A DNA stretch of 64,000 bases from Rotaria socialis (taxonomy: Eukaryota > Rotifera > Eurotatoria > Philodinida > Philodinidae): positions 38,132 to 102,131 of the forward strand of contig CAJNYU010002043.1 in assembly GCA_905331475.1 (NCBI GenBank). Direction: 5' to 3'. A program made the translations under genes and the position numbers. Within the stretch, counting starts at the first letter, position 1. Each line of letters begins with the position of its first letter. Positions 1 through 14,367 of this stretch are shown here, piece by piece. The notes below the pieces were generated by a model. That model was not told where the DNA came from and did not search any database. It worked only from the letters and a program-made list of their open reading frames with translations.

Positions 1-3000
1 TCGAACATATTTATCGTCAGGATCAGAAGTCATATTTATTTATTCTTTCTTGTTGTTCTGTTGGAAAAACACAAGTTAATTATAATTAATACAATGAAAA
101 TAAACATACGGCTCGATGAGACAGAAATTGTATCAAATTAAAAGACATCAATTATACAATAATAAAAAACTGGATGTTTTATTTTTATTTTTGAGAAAAA
201 TTTTCGTAGAACAATGACGAGAGTCTGATTAATATCGTAAGAATAATATTGCCGCAGTACTTGCAGTAAAAGGAAAATAAAACGAGAAAACGATAGCTTT
301 TCTTTGTGTATTTTTTGTTTTGAACACGCAAACAAGAAGGTAATCTAAAAGTGTTGACGTCAACATTACTTCCAACGGTGTGTTTTTCTTCTTAAAAAAA
401 AAGGTCTCTTACAACTAGCAGCTAATGTCGTATGCGCAACTATCACAGGAGTAAATTTGAAGAATTAGAATAATAAAAGGCTTTGCTGGTTTGAATAATT
501 GAAGATAAATATTTTAAAACTAATAGAGCAAAAATAGAAACAAGATAACCTAGTTTAATGTACACAGTACAAAATTATGAGAAAATCATTGATATTTTTA
601 TTGGTGTATATGATTGAGTGGAAACCTTTCAGATGATGCTGAATGAAAATAGAAGAGAATAGCTGCGGTAAATGACGATTATCTCATCGATCTTTAAAAG
701 TACTATTTGTATTATGTAGATTTTGCTTACTTGAATTATCATATTATTCAAATCAGTCTAAGAAAAACATTAAATAAAGGCATCGACAAAATAGAAGATC
801 CTCCTTCGATATAACAGTTTTTTTCGTACTTTTATATTTTTTGCTCGCAGACGTACATCTGAATGAGTTTAGCCTTAAAAAGATTCTTTTTATTTTAATT
901 TTTCAAACGCTCAGCTCCATCTACAATTCAATTAGATCAAATAGGAATAGTGAACTTAGTTATATTCATGCAAACAAAAACGTACCTATTATGATCTAGT
1001 TCATTTAATTCTCTGTCATATTTTTCTTCTTTCATGAAAACTGAACCGTATGATTCTTTTTATAATTACCAAAATAGAAAGTTGACTTTGAATAGTCCTT
1101 TGTTGTGTTCAAAAAGATTTTTGAATTTGATCAAAGAAATATGAGCTACGCTGTTACGTTTTGTTGTATTACTAAATTGCTTAAATTTGTATCTTAAATC
1201 AAAGGGTTTTTTTCTTTCACCTTAGCTATTTATTAGTAAAAAACCCGGTTCTTTTCTAAAATAAACTTTGAAGCAATTAGAACCAATGTAAATTCACATT
1301 TCCACGGTTCAATCTGATCCAAAGATGGATTCAAACGTTTCCTATTAAAAAGTATTCAATAGAAAAGAAAAATTGCAGTTCTAATCTAAATACAAAGAAC
1401 TATCAGAAACTACAATACACTTTCGAGTAAGATTCCTTAATACAAAAAAGCGATAGAATAATCTACATTTTTTCCATTGATTTTCGAAAGGAAATTTTTT
1501 GCAGTCTATATAATTAATGGTCTATTTTGAAGATGGTAAAAAAGACATAAATTTTATAATGGCTTTTTGTATTTGATCCTATAAAATCATAACATTTGAT
1601 CGCGTCATTTTTTATCTGGTGAAAAATATTTCTAATATGAACTGTCAATAGATCGCATTTTATATAATTGAGTATATTTTATGGTAAAAATATTCTTATT
1701 CTCGTGGCAATACTTTTTTCAAGGCCCATATCGTCAAGGGTAGCAAAAGGTCTACTTCTATTAAGATACATACTAGAATACTCACGTTATAACTTGTGAA
1801 CGATAGCACAGACATCAGATTCTTTCATTTGATCAATGAATTTTACTTATATTCTATAAAAGCTGTGAAAGTATATTTCGACTGGATAGTTTTAGATCTA
1901 ATCAAAAGTATTCATTATTATGTTTTTGTAGAATATTTTGATTTTTCAGAACATTTTAAAGAGTTACACATCATCATTACGTTTCGGTAATAATCGAGTC
2001 TTTTTTTAAAGGAATAATAAAATAACATTTAGGTCAAGCAAATATTTTGAGTTTTTTCACGCCTACAAAAAGTTATTCTGCAAAAACTAAAACAAATAAA
2101 TCGGAAGCATTACTCTAACTAAAATCCGACGTTGAACAAAACTCGGATTCTATTCATGCCATCAGGGAAAATGAACAAAATATCTATGGATATAGAAAAA
2201 ACAAATTCAACATAAGCGAAAGTTCTAGTTTTGATCGTTCTTCTATGATTTCATTGAGTCGAATTACGATTGTCAATGAAACAATAAAAAAAAATGAATA
2301 ATGTAATAATAATGGCCGTTATAAACATGTTGACTGGAAAGATTTGACGCATAAAATGAATAGTTCGTGATTATTTTGAGCGAATAGAAAGATATTTTAC
2401 TTCGAATGTCAACCACAATAATCTATTATTTATATGATGAACGGTTAGATATGTTGCGTGCGTGATAGAAACAATTTTCTTAATAAAAAGGAAAACATGT
2501 TTCATTTCCCATCAGGACGTCTACATCTTAGCATTTCTTTTGTCTGATTATTTAGCATATGAATCTTATTTTCAGAAAGCACAACAGTATTAATTCAATC
2601 GAATACGCTCAATTCAAAAACCTATTTAATCATTTCGAAAATTCACTAAACCCAATTCCTATCTGTCAGAGAAGAAGTTGAACTTTTAAAACCTGAATTA
2701 AATTTGAATAGTGAACAAAAATACATTGGAAATTATCTTGAAACTTTTCTTGTCACATTATACGCATGGGTAAGAATGTATCTCTATCCCTAGTTTGTAA
2801 ACGATCACAGCATAAAAGAAAAGATTAAAACCAAATCGTTGAAAATATCAGAGAAAAAGTCACTTATAATAGTTCTAAGATAGATGTTGCATGTTTGCTA
2901 AGCAGAGAAAAAAAGTGCTTCATATCGAAACACGGCATCAACTATTATTTTGATCGTTGTTTCGACAAAAAGAAACAAATCATATCATGAAACGAATCAT

Positions 3001-6000
3001 CAATGTGGTTTAAACTAAATAAAAATGATCACCAGCCTATGCAGTATAATCGACATCGTAGAGGTGATAATGTGACACTGAAACATTTAGTTATATAGTG
3101 ACTATTATCCTAGTTTTGCACATTGATTCTTGTTGTCTGACTTAAAATCTACTGCTACTCTATCAATGATAGAAAACCTTGAATAATTTTTCATATTTTA
3201 GTGCATTTCTTTTTTCAATAGATTTTTACACAAACTGAATCAAATTTAGTTCAATGGTTTCGAGTTTTCTTGCAAATCAATCTATCAAAATGTCGAAATA
3301 ATTATAAAAAGTCAAATTAATTTTGTTTTTTTTATATGCAAATATTTATAATAAAAAAAAAGACATACATGACAAACACAAAAAGACCGTTATGTCCTGT
3401 TTTTAATGTTATTATTTCATCGTAATAGGAGAGGCGCACTGATTTTGATAGAAACATCTGCGTAGACATATTCAGCTTGTCTCATAGAGAATGAGAGAGC
3501 TGGTGACTATTAACAAATCCCTTGAGGATCCAGCGTTCAATGGTTGCTCATTACTCATTTGTTTCTATAAGCCTTACTGTTTTCCAGGATCACAGTAATT
3601 CCATGTAATTTAGTCGAGTACATTCACTGAAATTTCACTAGTGTCAAGCACAATTAATTTTAGTCTGTGATATTTTGTTCTTCATCGATTGCACGACAAG
3701 AAAATAAATGAGTTTAAACACCAGACAATTATAGGTAAGCAAAACTATGACAAAAGACCAGATTTTACTTCAATTTTATAAGTATTTTCAACATATTAAC
3801 TTTCCTGTCTAACGACGAGAGTTTTCTCGTAAGCGTATTTATGAAAGTTTTCTACTACATTTATATCTGAATTTTAAATAATTGGCCCGTCTGAAAGCTA
3901 AATAGAATTTTTTTGTTTAAAGTAAATTTTATTAAGTAACGAATTACATAGATAGATGTTTAAAAAAGTCTTTCCATCATTTTGATCCGTAAAAATTAGT
4001 TGAGTCTGATCACATGTTTACTGTCGCATTTGTTCCAACGATTTTACTTAATTTTTTACAGTAAGAATGCATCATTATTTATCGTATCAATGTCCTTGAA
4101 AATTGAACATTTACATCAAAACTAATAAGATAAAAAACAGATGCTAATAGTAAAACAAAATATTCTCAGATGTCGATTTTTCTATTGATTTCAGTACAGA
4201 ACGAACTGAAACATAAGTGAATTTTTAAAGGAACGCTTTCAGCCTTCCTGTATTGAAAATGTAAAAAGGCTCATTTTAGAATTCTCGTCATTCATGTTCG
4301 AAATGATCGAAGTAGAAAAAAAGTTGATCAGAAAGTGTGCTTTTCAAAAAACTCTTCATGACGACTATTATTCGAAACCTAAGAGACAGTTGATTGTTTT
4401 CTATTAATACGATGCCATTTTTCTGCGTCCCATTGTTTCAAAGAAACCATCGAATTCTTCTTTTATTCTGTTTTGGGCATCTTATCCTTGGTAAATCTAA
4501 CCCATTTATTTTTTGATCGTGACGTAGAGAGAATTATTCCACAATGGAGATTCATGAAATCTAAAACAAAATTATTAAATACTCGCATTTTAATTAATCC
4601 AATCAACAAATAGCACATTCAATTCTTCTCATATCTCCACATTTTGATTTCGATTGATAAAATTAATATCGTAATTCGTTAATAATTATAAAAAATTTTA
4701 ATTAATACTTTTCTTTTCAAGTCCTAAATCTCAGTACACTTTATCAATCTTTGTTCTGAGTTCGATGTATGTCTCTATTTTTAATAGAGATCGCTGCAAA
4801 ATAGTTCATTAATTTTCTTTATTCTGATGCTCCAAGGAATAAAAAGATATGATCATAAAATAAAAAGATATAATTATCAAAATAAGAGGGTTCATTTTTC
4901 TCTTTTTTATTTCCCCTACTTGATTAAGTCTGCATCTAGTTTCTTACTGTATGCTTCAAAGAAAATAACAATTTTGTTTCCAACGAGATTCATTGTGCAC
5001 TCACGTACAAGGATAATTCTATGACTTTTTTTCATTAAGTATTATTCAATCTGATAAAAAATCAATTTGTCTTCATTTTTTATATGCTTAAAAAACAACA
5101 TCTTGACATAAATTCACTATACGTAAAACAGAGATAAAATATTATCTTTATAGAAGGATACAGAGACTTTCAGATGTTTTAATTCGTAATAATATATCGA
5201 TGTATTCAGATGTACGAGAATTAGATATTATTGTAGATGCTAGGTATGCATGCTACATTGAGCATAACTAGATCTAGACCAGTTATCAAATTGAGTTGAC
5301 ACAAAGAACAAACTGATAGAACTCTTTACTGAAAATTATGTTTGACCTGTGTAGTCTATTTAAGTTTTGCTTTCCAGAAAAAGATTGACAGATGTTTCAC
5401 TTTATACACGACTTGCATAAACGGCTACAGATATGCTATCGTGTTATGATATATAATTGTATTGTATCCATGCCTTCATTATATTTTTTTGGCATTTCTA
5501 AACAATCATTCGATATTATTTAAAGATTTATATGAATTTGTCGTATAGAACAATTCTAGAAACAATTGTGTGTTGTGTTGTGTTCGCATGTTTTACAATC
5601 CATTCCTGATTTGAAAACAAAATAAACTATGGATGTATCCAGTTGAGCGCCATCTATTTTTCCAATGATTTTTTTCTTTTATATAAAAATAATTCAAACG
5701 ATTATATAAGAAAGTCGTTTTTTTCAATTATATTGAATAGAAATAAACACTCACAATAGATGTCAATAAGATAGTTTTAGTACAAAAAAGATAGACATAT
5801 CATTTATTTTCGTACCTCCTATTTCGTTACATTCAAGGTGTATGATACATGATGCAAATCTTTTTCTGTGTGACGCATTTGTATATTGATCAAAATTATG
5901 CTGTAACTAGAGAAAATAATCTACGTAGATTTATTCAATAATTGGTCAGATTAACATCGAGAAATTCTTTTACTCTTCCTTCTCATTCGTTGTTTTTTTA

Positions 6001-6347
6001 TTGTTGTTGTTTATTTGCCACTCAAGAGATATAACTCACCATCATATGTTCTAGACGAAGTTATAAAAGAAAGTTTTTTGTTGTGTTTCAATTATCATCA
6101 ATCGTATTTTGTTCATGAAAATAATTGATTCATATTGGTTTGCTCGATCAGTGATGGTCGACTTGTGTTGTTGTTGTTGTTGGTTATAAAACACACAACA
6201 CAAAAGAATCTATTGAACAATAGTGGAACAATAGCACAGCGAGAAAGCGACCTTATCTTGATTATCTTTATATCTTTTTTTTTCTTCGTACACCTTGGAC
6301 CTGTCGAGCTGAAGCGCTTTTCAGACGCACTCACTCATCTGCGACAA
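1..6347. other. Gene-free AT-rich stretch upstream of the B56 gene
   Basis: I see no supportable gene here. The open frames are short, lack recognisable motifs and have no coherent splice partners. Sequence is very AT-rich with A/T homopolymers, and one short direct repeat at about 4838-4880 (AAAAAGATAT followed by a near copy). The last 200 bases may include the 5' untranslated part of the B56 gene. Confidence 0.6.
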
Positions 6348-9300
6348 ATGCCGTCGTCGTCATCAAAGGATAAGGACAAAGAGAAAGAGTCTAATAAGAC
6401 AAAAAAGGTATATATTTTTATTCTATTTCAAATATTAGATATGAAAATATTCATATGGAAAATTTTCTTTAGACGACCGCAGTCACAAAATCAAAGTCGA
6501 AAGATGAACCAGATAATAAAACACCTGGAACAGATGATGTAAGACATTTGCACACAGTTCATTTAGATATTTAATTTTTTTATATTTACATCAAAAGAAT
6601 AAAGGAAAAGACTCGGCAGTTGGCAAAGCAGCGTCTTCAACTGGTAACAGTGCTGCAATGAAATCTATATCACGTCCAACAAATTCTCTTACGGCATCAA
6701 CGCAACAACAAAATGAGTCAATATCAAGTGGAAATAATCTTAATACAGGCGGTTCGAGTTTAACATCAACACATCCACCTCAAACACCGTTAACAAAAGT
6801 ACAACCAATGGCTGGCGCGCCTAACATTCGTAAAGACAATCGACGTAATTCTTCGCGATTTAATATTTCGAAAAATCGCGAACTTGTCAAGTTACCATTA
6901 ATGAAAGAGGCAGCAGCTAATGAACGTGAAACATTATTTGTACAAAAATTACAGCAATGTTGCACTGTATTTGATTTTCAACTTGATCCATTATCGGATC
7001 TTAAATGGAAAGAAATAAAACGTGCTGCATTAAATGAACTTATTGATTATATTGCATCTAATCGTGGTGTTGTTACTGAAGCTGTCTATCCGGAAGGTGT
7101 ACGAATGGTAAGTAATTGAGTAGAAAATTTTTTTAATAATAAATTCTGAGCTATTCATGGGTGCGTTTATTATTTTAGTTCTCTGTAAATCTATTTCGAA
7201 CACTACCACCAATAAGCAATCCGTCAGGTGCGGATTATGATCCGGAAGAAGATGAACCAAATCTTGAAGTTGCATGGCCTCATTTACAACTTGTCTATGA
7301 TTTCTTTCTACGTTTTCTGGAATCTCCAGATTTTCAACCAAATACAGCTAAACGATATATTGATCAAAAATTTGTTCTTAATGTAATGAAAATCAATCAT
7401 TCATTTTGTTCTCTCTAAACACAAAATATTTTTCTCATGTAGCTACTCGATTTATTTGATAGTGAAGATCCACGTGAACGTGATTATTTAAAAACAATTC
7501 TTCATCGGATTTATGGAAAATTTCTCGGTTTACGTGCTTATATACGAAAACAAATCAATAATACATTCTATAAAGTAAATAATTCGATAATAATTTATTC
7601 TTTTTTTTTTATCTCAAAATTCATCCAATTTAAGATACTCTATTCAAAAGGAAGAAAATCTTTTTCGTTCTTTTTTCCTCCTTTCGAGATCATTGATGAT
7701 ATTTGGTAAATACTAAAACAAAAAGGAAATCACTTGAATAATCATTAGTAAATAGAAGAAAATAAATGTTATTATTTGATTTATATTCTTATTAGATACG
7801 CAGAAGTCCTACTTGAATTGCTATCTAACAGTATTGGTGTCTTCAAAATAATTGATGGCCTTTCTAGAATCGAAGCAGATGGGCATTCAGCCGGAATAGG
7901 ATGGGTGCACATATCTAATTCTTACTAATGCATAAAGATGATCTATTTAGTTACTTTCGAATATAAAAATAATCCATGATGGTAATGGATAGTTTATAAA
8001 ATATAATCGCCTTATTATATTTGTATATTTTTTCATGCCTAGATTAAACTATTATTGACCCATAAATATGTCGAAGGAATCTTCATAAGAAAAAAAAAAT
8101 GAATGAAGAGCATAATAACTTAACCATGCTTTTTTTGTGTGCTCTGTGCCGTGTCTAACATCCTGCACTGATTGGAGCACACTACCAGTTTTTAAAATTA
8201 CACATCGATTTACCGTCCCTTTTACCCGGGGAAGCATTTCTTCCTGAACGCGATTTGTCAATTGACATTTTACTTCTCGATCTATTGATCTTGTTTTTTT
8301 TCTAGGTACAAAAATACTTCTAAATTTTATGTCTTGACTTTTGTTTCGAATCTATTGTTGTTATTGTAGTAGTATTATTATTACTAGCTATTACACATGA
8401 AAGTCATATATCAACGGGTTGAATAGGAAATATGTAAATAATATAACAGATTTATTAAACATTAGGAAAATAATTGTGAATGAGAAAGTTTTCATTGTGA
8501 CTATGCAATTGATGAAAATCACTTTAAAGCTTTCAGCCTAAATCTATATAACTACAATTATGATGATGTTACACAAACGCAACTATTTCCGAATAGAAAG
8601 TTCTACTCAGTCTTTTAGATTTCGTTACGCAAGAAGTCTTAGTACTTGTGATACATCCGGTAGGTTTTATTTTTGCTGAAAAACAACTAAAAAGAGCTGA
8701 ATAGTCCAACATTTGAAAGTTCATTTTATCGTCAATAAAAATTAAACACTAAATATCATTATTTTCTTTTTAGTTTATCTATGAAACTGAACGACATAAT
8801 GGTATTGCTGAATTACTTGAAATTCTCGGAAGGTACAAACAAATAATCGATTTAATGAATATAACTGTTTGGCTTTATTTTTAGTATTATAAATGGGTTT
8901 GCATTACCATTAAAAGAAGAACATAAAGTATTTTTAATCAAAGTTTTATTGCCATTGCATAAAGTTAAAACATTGAGTGTTTACCATCCGCAATTAGCTT
9001 ACTGTATTGTGCAATTTTTGGAAAAAGATCCGAGCTTAACTCAACCGGTATAACACGATTATTTTCATAGAAACGCTTGCTATTATTTCATTGGTTCTTT
9101 TTTCCCCATTATCTCACAGGTGATCACGGGTTTACTTAAATATTGGCCAAAAACTCATAGTCCCAAGGAGGTCATGTTTCTCAATGAATTAGAAGAAATT
9201 CTTGATGTTATGGAGCCAGTTGAGTTTCAAAAAGTCATGGTTCCTCTATTTAAACAATTAGCTAAATGTGTATCAAGTCCTCATTTTCAAGTGAGTTTTA

Positions 9301-10784
9301 TTGATTTGAATTTAAAGAAAATAATTCAATGCTATTTTCATTTTCGTTTATCTGTCAGGTTGCTGAAAGAGCACTCTATTATTGGAATAATGAATATATC
9401 ATGAGTTTATTAACAGAAAACGCCGCAGTCATCTTACCAATCATGTTTCCAGCTTTGTATAAAAATACAAAAACACACTGGAATAAGTACGTACTTTTGT
9501 ATCATTGATTGAATTTTTATTTCACTTCATGATTCTGTTTTCTATTTCCAAATAAATAGAACAATACATGGTTTGATTTATAATGCATTAAAACTGTTTA
9601 TGGAAATGAATCATAAATTATTTGATGAATGTTCACAAAAATATAAACTTGAAAAGCAAAAAGAAAAAGAGAAATTACGCGATAGAGATGCAGCTTGGAC
9701 GAAAATTGAATCAAAAGCTAGACAGAATCCAAATGTAAAGAATTAGTTCTTTAGCTTACATTTAATAGCTTGCATCATTTGTTTCTTTATTTTAGTATAA
9801 AGTTTTTGCTGTGAATCAACCTGAACTCTATCGGCCAACTTATAATGATGATGATGATGGTGGAGCGGCGAATATAACTGCTAGAGAAATTGAACAAGAA
9901 GCTAAAGAAGTAAGAAAGAGAAACTCATTAACTTAATAATTGATATTTGATAAACACTTGACTTGTTGAGTACTATAAAAGAAAAAAGAAACTCATAAAA
10001 ATATAACTCAGTAATATCTCTGTATTCAAATGTTTCCATTCGTCCGTGGCGTCGTTTCTTAAAATTAAAATGTATCCATTACTATATTTCGTTTTTAACA
10101 AAATGTCATGTACGTTGAAGCTATTTCAGATACTCTTAGAACTGCAGTTCTTTTATTTTCAATCTATTGATTTATTATGGAGAAACTAGTGGTAGCGAGA
10201 TGATTGTTGTATTTAACCTTCGATCGCGTTATAGATACGTTGCGACTCGAAGTTTTGTTCAAAAACAAAGTCTGCTAGCTTGATGAATATTGAAAATAAT
10301 ATTTCTTTATTATGATACTAAATTTCGAAAAGATAGGCATTTGCCACGGATAGGATATGTTACCCAAAAAAAGAAGCTTTTGGCAGAAATTTTCAAGAAA
10401 TTCTAAAGATCATTTGATATCCGTATGAAAGAAAACTTGTATCTAAACATAAAGTAAAATTCAAACACGGTGGAGTTCAGAACGACGTGTCCTATTGAAT
10501 GTTCTCTGGTATAAACAAAATATATTCTTTCCAGTTTCATATAAACTAAAACAGCAGGTATCAATTAAGATCTCTAGTGACGTTGTGAGACTTTGTTGTA
10601 GTACTAAATTAAAATTTTTTGTTGTATTTTTTAGGCAAGTCGTACTATGCAAAAAGGCAAGCCATCGATAAGACGCAAGAGTGAGTTGCCTCATGATTAT
10701 TCTACATTGAATGCATTGGAAAAACACAAGCGACCGAACGAGTTTTTAAATTCTCCAGCTGAAACACATCCTAATGCTCAATAA
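6348..10784 (+). CDS. PPP2R5: PP2A B56-family regulatory subunit (PPP2R5-like)
   Basis: Regulatory B' subunit of protein phosphatase 2A. It joins the A scaffold and C catalytic subunit and selects LxxIxE-containing substrates. I read 12 exons: 6348-6407, 6473-6538, 6598-7107, 7179-7382, 7443-7574, 8774-8832, 8885-9047, 9120-9290, 9359-9486, 9560-9734, 9796-9909 and 10635-10784, giving about 643 aa. The first 75 or so residues are Lys/Ser/Thr-rich and variable, as in the gamma/delta group. The HEAT-repeat core is strongly conserved: [109 protein letters not shown]. The C-terminal RRKSELP segment also matches. The start at 6348 was chosen because the frame upstream is hydrophobic and unlike the family. 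Introns are about 52-72 nt except 7575-8773 and 9910-10634. Subtype is not certain, but delta/gamma-like fits best. Confidence 0.97.
7575..8773 (+). other. Long intron of the B56 gene
   Basis: A 1.2-kb intron in a gene whose other introns are mostly 52-72 nt. It is bounded by TATAAA|GTAAAT and TTTTTAG|TTTATC. No open frame in it resembles a known protein. The local GC rises around 8130-8260, which may mark an old insertion, but I found no terminal repeats. Confidence 0.6.
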
Positions 10785-11797
10785 ACGAACAGGATAAATC
10801 GTAATATAAAGCAATCTGAAGATCTTATTGTTGTTTTTTCTTCTTCAATATCTTTATTTCCTTATCTAGCTAAATCAATTCCTCTTTTTTGTTCTTTCGT
10901 TTTCATCTGTACAGAATCCAAAAAATTATTTAATTAAAAAGCAAAAATGAAGATTGGACTAAAACGTTTCTCTCTTTCAATTAGGATTCATTTCTTTCTA
11001 ATATACGTTATCATATGTCCTCTGTTCCGCTTGTATTTTTCTACACATACATGATTTAAACATGTTTCGCTTTGCTTCTTTCCTTTTTTTGCTTGTATGT
11101 TCAATAGGGCGAAGCCAATAACACTTTTTTTTGTTCTTGTCTTCTATTCTCGCTCGCGTCCCATTTATTCGTTTCCCCATATACATATCTTTACATTATT
11201 CACATATTCTATCTCCCCCCCTTTTTCTGTATCACCAGACAATGGAATAATTGTTCCTTTTTTCAAAAAAAAGAAATAGAAAGAAAAACTGTATGCGTAT
11301 GAACGCATACTTAATCGCGAGCTTTGATCGATGATATTGAAGAGAAAAATCAAAAGAAAAATCGTATGGTGAAACATCGATTATCATTCTCTTTATTGCA
11401 CATGCGACTCGTGTGATCGTCTGCATTTGTTACGTTTGTTTGTGAGTGTAATTCTTCTTTTTTTCTCTTTACGGCTTTTGTTTGCAAAACATCAACATAT
11501 ACACAATTTTTTTATCATCATGCTTTTTTTTCTTTTTGTCTGACGACTTATGTGGCTTTTTTTTGTTTGATTATAGATTTTATCATCATCTTTCTCTAAA
11601 TACGACTGTTGTCATCGACGGTTTCGATTTCGGTTTTGTTCTTATATATTCATTTATCTATTGCCATGCTTGTTTAAGCAGATATTAAAAACTCACAAAA
11701 GAAGTAACAAAGTTTTTTTATTGCATCGAAAAGTATTCGGCTTTTCTCGTGTTCATTATAACACACCAGTTTTATATTTGGTATAAAAGTAAAAATT
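10785..11797. other. Intergenic region, B56 3' end to SZRD1-like start
   Basis: Holds the B56 3' untranslated region and the upstream region of the next gene. It is pyrimidine-rich from about 11080 to 11640. A perfect small hairpin GTATGCGT-ATGA-ACGCATAC lies at about 11291-11310. Open frames here are low-complexity and not supported. Confidence 0.5.
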
Positions 11798-14367
11798 ATG
11801 GTGGATACAGTATTAGCAGCAGCAACAACAACAACAACAACAACAACTACTACTACTACTACAGGAAATGATAATGATGATTGGGAAGTAGCTGTCGATA
11901 CGGGTGAATTTGATAAAAGACTTGAACAACAAGAAAAAGCTCGTGCAGCTAATCAAGTAAATTTTTGTTTTGTTTCAGATTAAAGCAGCGACTTATTTTT
12001 CCTCAAAATATGAATGAAATTCTAAATAGTTTATCTTTCTTTGAAAATTTTAGTAAAATATTATAAAATTGGTGAATACTTTAGAAAGAAACCTGCCATA
12101 ATATGTTGAAGTAAAGATAAATATTTTAATGAGAATAATTACTTTATCTGAGTTTGACGATTATTTATAATAGAAACATACGGGTATTAATCACGCTAAT
12201 ATAGTTTTCTATATTTTTGTTTTTCTTGAGCTTAGATGTTATCTAATGTATATCACATAATTATAAGCATGTACTTTTACAAGCATCGGTTTGAGAGTTT
12301 ACACGGTTCAAACAATTCGATTTTCTCATTTGGCAAATTAGAATTTTTAGATCTTCGAAATAGTGTGGATGTCCTTTTTTTCAGAGAACTCGTTGACCTT
12401 TGGCATTTTGTCGAGTGTTTCTAACAGAATAGATTTATGAGGCATGGGTTGCATTTCTTTATATAATTGATCATTTAACAGATTTTTAAAAGATAAAAAC
12501 GAGAAAAACTAATTAAGCATTCATACGAATCGTTTTCTTATGCCAACTGTCAAGAGTAAGATGTACATTCTAAATTGTAATACGAATTCGAGCTGTGCGC
12601 ATAGTTAAATATATGGTAACAGCGGAATCGATAGTAATGACAGTTTTCATTTTTGACTAATATTAGATATGTCATTGGATCAGAATTTATTAAAGCTATG
12701 GGTTGTATGAATAAAGTGCTCCAAGTAATTTCCGATTTTTGACAGTAATATTTGATCTATGAATCGGATCCTGTCTAACTAAAAACATCAAGCATTGGGC
12801 TTCACATGTAAAACGAAAGTCAAGATAAAGTTTTAAATTAGATAGAGAGACTTCCTCGTTGGATTCGTTCGATCATTTAGATACATGTTGTGATAGAATA
12901 TTTACAATTCTTACACATCGACGAACTATTTTTCTGTTATCTAGTAATAGATTATTAGTTGCCAATTTAATATTGTTAAATCGACTGAAAAACTGAATGA
13001 ATCATTTCGATGCTTTTGTAGACCTTAGTATTTTTTTTTCTTCAAGAATTTATGACTCCACTTATAAACGTTTTCTAATTTTCCAGTGTTGAAATAAACA
13101 ATCATAGATTGTCAGATAATTTGGCGTAATTAGAATTTTATTTTTGTCGGATTGACTGGCAATGATAATAGAATTTTAAAATAATACATAGATAAGAATA
13201 AAAAAATTACTCTTTACAAACATGTCTAGACTAAGACAAAACAGAGTTTTTTTTTTGATTTATGTCAGGAATCCATCTTACCTGCTATAGCATCTACTGT
13301 TAATGATGATGACAGTAGAACTTCATCAAATATCAGTTTTATGAACTTGAATAAACCCATTCGAATTCTTAAACGACCGATCAGTCAGTCTCAATTATCA
13401 ACTACGAATGTCAATGTAACGAATTCTTCAATAGCCACAAGTACAAACACTATTACTACCACAGCAGCATTGCATAATGACAATAATGCTAATAACAGTA
13501 ATTCGCCGTTTCCTATCAATACTTCTTCGACTACAACAGTGCCTGTCGTATCGATCATTCCACGAAATTTTACTAAAGACTCAGCAAATGTTTCACAATC
13601 AATAAGTGTGCCTGTGTTTTCTTCAAATTCGTTATCATCCCAACCAGCAAGACCTGCTATTAAAACTTATGAACAACGTGAACTTGAATATAGACTAGCA
13701 AGACTCAGGTAAAACACATCGTTTAGATCAAGTCAAACATTCAGTGGAAATTTTTAGAATAATGGGTGAAGAAGAAAGTTCAGTGAAAGATGATGAAGAT
13801 AATCCTGTTGTTGAACTCACACCTGTTTCCACAGATGATACCAACAAACCTACTACATCGCCATTGTCTTCTACTTCGTCAACTACGAGAACAGCAAATA
13901 ATATGAGCGGATTTTCTCAACAATCACTTCAATGTCATTCAACACCCGGTAGTTATGCTTCTAATTTATATGCACTGAATAATGTACCATCAAATACGGG
14001 AGCAATTCATTTTACGCCAAACAATAATTCGAATAATAGTACACCCAATCTTGGCACAGGACCTTATTCTTCGCCTAATTTTCCTCAACATTATCGTGGC
14101 GCTTATCCTACTCCATACTCTCATATGCCACCTCCACCCTTAATCCCACGCTATCCATTAGTAGCAGCAACAACAACTACTACACTTTACATGACATCCA
14201 CAGCACCTTTTGTTAGTGCACCTTCGTCATCGTCATCGCCATCATCTGTATCTTCATCATATAATGTTGCACCTCAACAACATCCAAATATGGCAACTAA
14301 TAATTGGTATCATTATCAACATTCACAAACGCCATACGGAATACAACAGTATGGACCTCCACAATAA
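11798..14367 (+). CDS. SZRD1: SUZ RNA-binding domain protein, SZRD1-like
   Basis: Three exons (11798-11956, 13269-13708, 13758-14367) give about 402 aa. After an alanine/threonine run coded by ACA/ACT repeats, the N-terminus has DDWEVAVDTGEFDKRLEQQE, which matches the acidic W-E-x-A-x-D-x-G-E-x-D-x-R-L-E start of SZRD1. Exon 2 carries PIRILKRP, the SUZ signature, and ends in YEQRELEYRLARLR; exon 3 opens with IMG, reproducing the conserved Q-R-E-x-E-Y-x-x-A-R-x-R-I-x-G block. SUZ segments bind RNA. Human SZRD1 is about 150 aa; this one is extended by long Ser/Thr/Asn/Pro tracts and a C-terminus rich in His, Tyr, Pro and Gln, so it may be disordered or condensate-forming. Intron 1 is long (1.3 kb). 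The distal SZRD1 C-terminal motif was not recognised. Confidence 0.85.

Noticed and set aside
6113..6334. Minus-strand 73-codon frame near the B56 start
   Set aside because: Low-complexity and opposite the 5' region of a well-supported gene; no motif.
6135..6347. Upstream in-frame extension of the B56 protein
   Set aside because: The extra residues are hydrophobic, coded by simple repeats and unlike any B56 N-terminus; the start at 6348 fits the Lys/Ser-rich family start.
8052..8261. Minus-strand frame in the long B56 intron
   Set aside because: No recognisable domain or splice partner; kept only as a note on raised GC.
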